From Deltaproteobacteria bacterium (GTDB lineage: Bacteria; Desulfobacterota; Desulfobacteria; Desulfobacterales; Desulfosarcinaceae): 33,151 nt of DNA. This document shows positions 27,182 to 33,151 of the stretch, in pieces. How positions within the stretch are numbered: position 1 is the first letter of the stretch; each line of letters begins with the position of its first letter. Where the stretch lies: the NCBI GenBank assembly GCA_021819735.1, contig JAKAFO010000013.1:1-33151 (forward strand), read 5' to 3'. The notes beneath the pieces are model-generated. The model was not told where the DNA came from and did no database searches. It was given only the letters and a program-made list of their open reading frames with translations. Made by a program: the position numbers and the translations under genes.

Positions 27182-29074
27182 TCAATTGGGGCGGCCGGCA
27201 TAACCAAAGGGATCGTAGTCGTCGGCGATCAGCACCATCCAGGCCGTGGCGCAGGTGCTGGGAATGGGATTGGCGTGCCAGCCGAAAGGAATCATGGCCC
27301 GGCGGCTGGCATACAGATAGGGCAGCGATTGGGTTTCGATCAGGCCGGCGTAATTCTTGGGCTTGCCGGGGAAATCCACGGTTGCATAGCGGTCGTGGCG
27401 CAAATTGCCGAGGGCCGCCAGCATGGCCTGCTCGTCCCCATCGAGGCTCTCCACGTAGCGCTGGACCTCGGGAGATCCGCCGCCGGCCGCCACGCCGCGA
27501 TAGTACTGGCGCATGTTGCGCAGCATGCAGATGGCCCCGGCGCTCCACTCCGCCGAAAAGATGCCCTGCCGGTAAGCGCCCTCGGGCGTTACCCCATTGC
27601 CGTCCTGGTCCGAAAAACCTACCCCCCAGAGGGTGCCGTCCACGCCATAGGCGCCCCAGCTTTTCACCTGTTGCCACAAGTTGAAGGCCGATCCATTGCC
27701 GAACCAGGCATCGATCTGCCGGGCGCCCAGGGCGGCCACGGCCCAGGTGTTGACATCCACGGCCTTGGGTGCCAGGGTCGGCACCCAGGCGTCAGCCTGG
27801 CCCGGGGCATTGGCCAGCCCGCCCTGCACGAAGATGCCGTCGCGCCAGGCCCGGTGCCGGAAGAAATCCAGCAACCCGGCGGTCGACCGGTTGCGGCCCA
27901 GTTGCCCGCCATGCAGCATGGTTTGGACCGTGGACAGGGCTTGGCGGATGGCGCGTTTGTCGCGGCCGCTTAAATCGCTCTGGCCGGCCAGTTCGGTGCG
28001 CAGAATGGCGCGCAGTAAATTCAATCCGGCGTAGAGCGAGAAGTTGTTCTCCACCGCCACCTGGTGCGGATCGACGAAAGTGCCGCTCACGTTACCCGCC
28101 GTGCCCGCGGGTGCGTAGTACACCGCGCCGATTTCGGATTGCATGGCCGCAAACGCGGGCAGCACGGCCAGGGCCTGTTGGATCGCCAAATCCTCAAAGG
28201 GTACAAAGGTTTTCTGCAGATAGCGGATATGGTGCAGGTAGGCGGCCTGCAACGGTCCGAGGAGAAAGGCCCAGGCGTTTTCGCCGCTGATCGGCTTCCA
28301 GTCCGACCAGGTGATCTTGCCGCGACGATATTCCGGGCGGCGGGCCGGCAGTTCGTTCACCTGGATCAAGGCCTCGTAGGGCGATCCCATGAAGGGATCT
28401 TCCGAAAGCCAGTCGCGTCCGAGCATGCGGAAGAGATAGGCGTTGCGGGGATCGCCGATCTCCTGGCCGTTGTAGACAAACAGCTTCTTTCGGGTCACGG
28501 CCCGGTTGGCTCCGGTCACGGCCACCATGGCATCCCCGCAGTGGCTCTCCCGGAGCAGCAGGTTCTGGTGGCCGGCCAGGTCATAAGCATTGGCGGCATA
28601 GGGGTTGCCAAAGCCGTTGGCCACCTGCCCCAGGACCACGGCAATCTGCCAGACGGCGGCATCATAGATGTTGGCGCCGTTGTGCACGTTGACCCGCTCG
28701 GTTTGCAGCTCTCCGGCCGGTCCCGGCGCCGGCGCCAGCGAATAGTCCTGGGGGTTATAGCGATCGGCGACCGTGCAGGATTCGGGCGGCGCGCACACAT
28801 GCGTGCCCCAATAGGCGGCGCTATCGAGAAAGCTCAGGGGCAGGGCCCGGCCCTTGAGGTCGCCGGCGGTGGCGATATAGAGGGCGCCGCCCCGGGTCGC
28901 CCGCTCGCTGACCAGGAAGCGGTAGCTCTTCTCCAGCTCCCCGATGCCGCCCTGTTCCTGTGCCCCGGCCGCCGAGCAGCACAAGAGCGCGAACCCCATG
29001 CCCAAGCAGTATTTCCGGAAATTACCCCAGCAGAATTTCACTACCTGCCCCCTGTATGGTGTCCTGGGTCGCAT
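27182..29074 (-). CDS. Large exported protein of unknown function, possibly alpha/alpha-toroid (glycosidase-like)
   Basis: Signal-like MGFALLCCSAAGAQ; SYRFLVSERATRGGALY, VAVENNFSLYAGLNLLRAIL, AVDVNTWAVAALGARQID. Start ATG 29074. Confidence 0.7.
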   Translation of the reverse strand: MRPRTPYRGQVVKFCWGNFRKYCLGMGFALLCCSAAGAQEQGGIGELEKSYRFLVSERATRGGALYIATAGDLKGRALPLSFLDSAAYWGTHVCAPPESCTVADRYNPQDYSLAPAPGPAGELQTERVNVHNGANIYDAAVWQIAVVLGQVANGFGNPYAANAYDLAGHQNLLLRESHCGDAMVAVTGANRAVTRKKLFVYNGQEIGDPRNAYLFRMLGRDWLSEDPFMGSPYEALIQVNELPARRPEYRRGKITWSDWKPISGENAWAFLLGPLQAAYLHHIRYLQKTFVPFEDLAIQQALAVLPAFAAMQSEIGAVYYAPAGTAGNVSGTFVDPHQVAVENNFSLYAGLNLLRAILRTELAGQSDLSGRDKRAIRQALSTVQTMLHGGQLGRNRSTAGLLDFFRHRAWRDGIFVQGGLANAPGQADAWVPTLAPKAVDVNTWAVAALGARQIDAWFGNGSAFNLWQQVKSWGAYGVDGTLWGVGFSDQDGNGVTPEGAYRQGIFSAEWSAGAICMLRNMRQYYRGVAAGGGSPEVQRYVESLDGDEQAMLAALGNLRHDRYATVDFPGKPKNYAGLIETQSLPYLYASRRAMIPFGWHANPIPSTCATAWMVLIADDYDPFGYAGRPN

Positions 29075-29302
29075 CCATAGGCTCTCCTTCGCCAAGTGCA
29101 CGAATAGGCGTTGTCGGTCGGTCCAGGCAATGCATGCCGGCGTGGGTTCCGTACCCTACATCCCATGCTAAAAGCAAGGGGTATGGGGGCCGGATGTCCG
29201 CTGCGCGGGATTGCCCTGATGAAGAAGTTGATTTCGATTGATCTTCATGAACGGGTGCCCTATGTTCTTACCTGATTCTTACTTTGGTCCGGGAGGGTTA
29301 CC

Positions 29303-29557
29303 ATGCGAACAACCAAACTGTCGAGCAAGGGACAGGTCATCATACCGAAGGCCTTGAGAACCCGATACAATTGGAGCCCGGGGCAGGAGTTGTCGGTGAT
29401 CGATACGCAGGACGGCATCTTGTTGAAGCCGTTGCAACGGTTCAAACACTCCGACATCGAGGATGTCGCCGGCATTTTGAAATATTCGGGAAAGCCCGTC
29501 ACGATCGCGGAAATGCAAGCCGCGATCGAAAAAGGAGCAAAGGAGCGGAAGAAATGA
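29303..29557 (+). CDS. AbrB/MazE-type (VapB-like) antitoxin
   Basis: MRTTKLSSKGQVIIPKALRTRYNWSPGQELSV swapped-hairpin signature; overlaps the PIN gene. Confidence 0.93.
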   Translation: MRTTKLSSKGQVIIPKALRTRYNWSPGQELSVIDTQDGILLKPLQRFKHSDIEDVAGILKYSGKPVTIAEMQAAIEKGAKERKK

Positions 29558-29943
29558 TTTCGGTAGATACCAACGTCATTGTCCGCTTGCTGACAGGGGA
29601 TGACCGCGCGCAATTCAAAAAAGCCAAGGTATTGTTCGCAACGCAAGACGTTTTGATTACGACCTCGGTGATCTTAGAATGCGAGTGGGTTCTTCGATAT
29701 GCATATCGCTTCAAAGCGCATGAAATAGCGGATGCCTTCCAATCGCTGTTTGGATTACCCAACGTCCAATTGCAGGAACCGATGGCGGTTTATGATGCCA
29801 TCGAATGGCACAAACAGGGGTTGGACTTCGCGGATGCCCTCCACTTGGCCAAATCGCAAGATGCCGATTCCTTCGCGACTTTCGATAGACAATTGATAAA
29901 CGCCGGCTCCAAAATAATAACCCTTCCTCTCATGGCGCCCTGA
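29554..29943 (+). CDS. PIN-domain (VapC-like) toxin
   Basis: MISVDTNVIVRLLTGDD, ILECEWVLRYAY, GLDFADALHLAKSQDADSFATFDRQL; ATGA overlap with antitoxin. Supplied ORF start at 29284 is upstream of the true ATG 29554. Confidence 0.93.
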   Translation: MISVDTNVIVRLLTGDDRAQFKKAKVLFATQDVLITTSVILECEWVLRYAYRFKAHEIADAFQSLFGLPNVQLQEPMAVYDAIEWHKQGLDFADALHLAKSQDADSFATFDRQLINAGSKIITLPLMAP

Positions 29944-30624
29944 CCACCGCCAGGACGGCCGAAACATCACGCCGCTTTTCATACCCGCAATTCAAGAAAC
30001 CGAACCGAACGACGTTCTATTTTTGTGTCCGTCGCCGGCAGTTCTCTATCTTCTCCGCGGCGCGAATCGGACCTCTCCTCAAATCCGGTTAGGCCGATGC
30101 CGATTTGGTAACCGTTGCCCGTGTTCTCGACTTTCAATTGTCGAGGCGCATGGGAATAACGACGTCGAACGCAGCTACTATTGGCGCGGTCCATCGTAAG
30201 TCGAGGTCATGGCCAAAGAACCCTTCGAAGGCGATCTCGTTAGGAACCGGACATTGCGGGCAATCTCGGAAACAGGTTTTGCGAACCTGAATTATAGGAA
30301 GTTCCTAATTGTCAGACATGGCGCCTGATCGTATAGAGAAGGAACAAAAGAAGCATTTGTGAAACTTAAGGCGATATTGTTCTTGCGTTCTGCTTCTGCC
30401 CTTGGCCGCATCCGGCCTTATTCCGGTTCACTCGTTTTTAGTCCCGCTGGGGTTTTCCATGCCGCTGCGCGCGAGTGTATGGTTTGAGTGGTCCTATCGT
30501 ATTAACTCTTTCAAAAGGAGGAAATCTAAAGAAAAATCTGCGCATTCGATTGTTGGTCAGCATGGATTCGATAAGGATTGATCCATCAAAAACCAATCAT
30601 TTGCTTAAAAAGAGGGGGGATTTC

Positions 30625-31332
30625 ATGAAAAGAAAAATTCTATTCGCCTATGCATTGCTTTCGATGGTCAGCGTTTTAGCCCTTATTGGCGTAAGCTGCG
30701 TCCCGGCTCTGGAAACAAGAGATTGCGTGGTGATGCTGGGTGACTCCATTTTCGATTTATCCGATGCTGAAACCGGATACCTGGAAGAGTTATCCGGCCA
30801 CCAGTATCGCACCTATTATTTGAATGGCGCCCAAATGGACGGCGGCACCATCCAGGATATCGAATCGCAATACGACAGCGCCATTCGGGCCGGCGCCATC
30901 CGTACGATCATCATGGACGGTGGCGGCAACGATTATCTGATGGGCAACGGTTCCGAGGAGGAGATCGCCGAGGAAGTTCGACAGGCCTATGCCCGGATTC
31001 TCAACAAGGCGCAAGAAGACGGGGTTCAGAACATCGTTGTGCAAGGCTACTATCTCACCGATAACTCCCCGGACGGTTATGCCGAGTCCGCGGCCGCACT
31101 GGGCGCGGGGCTGGAAGCCGCCGGCGCGAGTCGCGGCATAAAACTGGTTTACGTCAATCCAGTTGCCGACGCATGGTTCTCGAGCCGCAGACCCTCCCAA
31201 TACACCATCAGCGATGGGATTCATCCCACCGATGCCGCCTCCGAACGGCTGGCCCAACTGGTGTGGAATGCCATGGTGGCCAACGGTATCGAACAGGGCG
31301 CCGGCTGCCCCTCTAGCGGCGGCTGCAACTGA
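30625..31332 (+). CDS. SGNH/GDSL-family hydrolase, putative lipoprotein
   Basis: MLGDSIFDLS (block I), DGGGNDYL, DGIHPTDAA (DxxH); signal MKRKILFAYALLSMVSVLALIGVSC; purine-rich RBS agagggggga before ATG 30625. Confidence 0.85.
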   Translation: MKRKILFAYALLSMVSVLALIGVSCVPALETRDCVVMLGDSIFDLSDAETGYLEELSGHQYRTYYLNGAQMDGGTIQDIESQYDSAIRAGAIRTIIMDGGGNDYLMGNGSEEEIAEEVRQAYARILNKAQEDGVQNIVVQGYYLTDNSPDGYAESAAALGAGLEAAGASRGIKLVYVNPVADAWFSSRRPSQYTISDGIHPTDAASERLAQLVWNAMVANGIEQGAGCPSSGGCN

Positions 31333-31352
31333 TAGCATAAAGCGTTGAGATT

Positions 31353-31385
31353 CGGTTCGCCGCCGATGATGTCGGCGGCGAACCG
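31353..31385. terminator. Strong hairpin between convergent SGNH and PhlG-like genes (candidate bidirectional terminator)
   Basis: cggttcgccgccga/tcggcggcgaaccg 14-bp perfect stem, 5-nt loop; only a weak T-rich tail. Confidence 0.65.
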
Positions 31386-31411
31386 TTCCAACCCCTTAAT
31401 TCTTGTGGGGT

Positions 31412-32281
31412 CTATTTGAATTCTTCAAATATCTCCGGGAGGAAAGCGGCGAGATGGTTGTACTCCGTGGCGCAATGCACGGCTAAGCTCATGGCCGTGT
31501 TCTGATTGATTGCCAGTTTACGCAAAGCTTGGCTATCGAGCCCTTGCCCCAGCCAGAAACGGCTTCTGAGTTCCAACCCATCGGCCGTCCTGCGAAACAT
31601 GTGAACCATATAGGTGTGTTCAACAGGGATGCCGGCGACCATATACCCAACAACGCCGCAGACAACGGCTTCGATGCCCGTTTCCTTGAATCGCGAGGTG
31701 TCGAAACCGAAATCTTCAGGCGAGATGAAGCGGATCGACAGGCGCCGGACACCGGTTCCGACATCCTCCACGGGATACTGAGGATTGTTCAGGTATCGCT
31801 GCTGATAGGACAACGCGGCATCGTTCATCTGCGCCATATCTTCCACGCCGATCCCATAATGCGCGCCGGGACACCAGATTTTGTAGCGGATATCTTTGAG
31901 CGCGTGCCACCAGAACCACCAGTGGATCATCTCTGCGCTGGCGCCGGGGAATTCGGTCCGCACCGCCACGAAACCCGTACCGTCCGGGTTCAGGCCGTAT
32001 CCATTTTCCACAGCCAGGTAGCCGGGTTCGAGCAGGTCGTTGAGATCTTCGAATTTCAGGGCCTTGGTGCTCTCGACGGGTCCGTGGGACAACCCGGCCG
32101 CCACCTCCTCCGGAAAGGGCGCAAAGGTCGAATCATAATAGCTTGCTTCCGGCATCTTTTTTTCCCAGAAAGTGAGCCCCGAAAACCATGCAAAACAGAC
32201 CGTGGCTCCAAGAAAAATGAGTAAAACCGAGATGATGGATATGTAAACGCCCTTGCCCCATTTCATTTTGTATCTTTTCAT
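31412..32281 (-). CDS. 2,4-diacetylphloroglucinol hydrolase (PhlG)-like protein, membrane-anchored
   Basis: N-terminal TM segment VYISIISVLLIFLGATVCFAWF; MIHWWFWWHALKDIRYKIWCPGAHYGI. Confidence 0.8.
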   Translation of the reverse strand: MKRYKMKWGKGVYISIISVLLIFLGATVCFAWFSGLTFWEKKMPEASYYDSTFAPFPEEVAAGLSHGPVESTKALKFEDLNDLLEPGYLAVENGYGLNPDGTGFVAVRTEFPGASAEMIHWWFWWHALKDIRYKIWCPGAHYGIGVEDMAQMNDAALSYQQRYLNNPQYPVEDVGTGVRRLSIRFISPEDFGFDTSRFKETGIEAVVCGVVGYMVAGIPVEHTYMVHMFRRTADGLELRSRFWLGQGLDSQALRKLAINQNTAMSLAVHCATEYNHLAAFLPEIFEEFK

Positions 32282-32310
32282 AACGATTCCTCCCTCGTCC
32301 CTGTTTGTAT

Positions 32311-32376
32311 TAGAACGCGTTCTATATATAAATGGTGCTCAGGGATGGCGTCAACGAAAAAATAGAACGCGTTCTA
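32311..32376. promoter_or_regulatory. Tandem TetR-type operators in the divergent promoter region
   Basis: Identical perfect palindromes tagaacgcgttcta at 32311-32324 and 32363-32376 (52-bp spacing). Confidence 0.88.
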
Positions 32377-32478
32377 AAATATTGAACGATAGGAAGCGCC
32401 AAGGCAATTCTCGATGTGAACGCGCTGTGAAGGTTCGCCCAAGTTGACTTCTGACGACTAACCCACTATGGGATAGCC

Positions 32479-33129
32479 ATGAAGAGAGATCAGCATAAAT
32501 TGGAGATTCGAAGCAAAGTGTTGGATGTGTCCAAACGGCTCCTTGTGGCACAGGGCTATTCGAGCACAACCATCCAGCAGATTATCTCCGAAGCCGGAAT
32601 TACAACCGGCAGTTTGTACCATTTCTTTCGGAACAAGGAAGATATCCTGTTGCATGTCGCCGAAGAGATGTTCCATATGGCCTCGCAATTGGCGGACAAC
32701 ATCTTCACCGACACGGACAATCCCGGCCTGAGATTTGCCCTGGAGATTGCGTTACAACTTCAGTTTATCCTAGAATATAAAAGTATCGGTGAGATCTACC
32801 TTGCCGCATACGGTTCGAGCCAGATTTCGGAACACATTTGTACCTGGGCAACCGCTAGAAATGCGGAGCTGTTCAAAAAACACAACCCGGGCTTTACCCA
32901 TGAAGACTTTTATACTAGGTCGCTGGCCGTCAAGGGTATTCTGCACAGCTTCATCGATGAGTATGTCCACTATAACAAGCTCGCGGACCGCAAGCGGATC
33001 GACAGCATCCTGGAGCTGACCCTTTCATTATTTGACCTCCCCGATGAAGAGATTCGGGACATTATCAAAAAAAGCAGCAAGCTGATCAAGAGTGGCTTAG
33101 CGAAATTACGGGGCAATATACCAACCTGA
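32479..33129 (+). CDS. TetR-family transcriptional regulator
   Basis: N-terminal HTH: KVLDVSKRLLVAQGYSSTTIQQIISEAGITTGSLYHFFRNKEDIL. Confidence 0.95.
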   Translation: MKRDQHKLEIRSKVLDVSKRLLVAQGYSSTTIQQIISEAGITTGSLYHFFRNKEDILLHVAEEMFHMASQLADNIFTDTDNPGLRFALEIALQLQFILEYKSIGEIYLAAYGSSQISEHICTWATARNAELFKKHNPGFTHEDFYTRSLAVKGILHSFIDEYVHYNKLADRKRIDSILELTLSLFDLPDEEIRDIIKKSSKLIKSGLAKLRGNIPT

Positions 33130-33151
33130 GGCCCTGTGCCCTTTCATGCCT

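Noticed and set aside
26012-27973. 653-aa plus-strand ORF
   Set aside because: Antisense to the permease and the exported protein; composition typical of shadow ORFs.
29979-30194. 71-aa minus-strand ORF (PilZ-like 'CVRRRYSHAPRQLKVENTG')
   Set aside because: No complete motif and no RBS; kept only as part of the possible decayed region.
1-33151. CRISPR arrays, tRNA/rRNA genes, transposases, integrases
   Set aside because: No regularly spaced repeats, cloverleaf-type sequences or recombinase motifs noticed by eye; a tool scan could still find short elements.

Overview
This 33,151-bp high-GC window looks like a chromosomal segment of a sulfate-reducing Desulfobacterota (Desulfosarcina-like by feel; taxonomy is inference). 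Its core is the dissimilatory sulfite reductase locus dsrA-dsrB-dsrD plus a CbiA/DsrN-type amidase (5638-9974). It has a near-consensus sigma70 promoter with a long AT-rich leader, and a perfect 12-bp GC hairpin between dsrB and dsrD. Immediately downstream is a SAM-I (S-box) riboswitch whose P1, antiterminator and intrinsic terminator can all be read in the sequence. It precedes metY-metX-metW, so a sulfide-producing module lies next to a sulfide-assimilating one. A perfect 24-bp inverted repeat made of self-palindromic arms sits between metY and metX. Upstream of dsr are an SPFH protein (5' truncated), a membrane GGDEF diguanylate cyclase, DapA on the minus strand with its terminator, a TPR protein and a kinase-fold-like protein of unknown function. 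Downstream are a Tat-lipoprotein-like SOD, an RlmN-like radical SAM protein, a PNPOx-like protein, a degenerate receiver-PilZ protein, an amidohydrolase, a pterin-binding methyltransferase, a VWA protein with tandem OmpA-like regions, a GatZ/KbaZ-type protein, a 1325-aa membrane patatin with a possible C-terminal GNAT motif, an ArsB/NhaD-like permease, a large exported protein, a VapBC-like pair and an SGNH lipoprotein. The window ends with a PhlG-like hydrolase divergent from a TetR regulator, whose shared promoter carries two identical perfect 14-bp palindromes 52 bp apart. No rRNA, tRNA, CRISPR array or transposase was recognised. All family calls were made by eye from the translations and motifs, without database searches.
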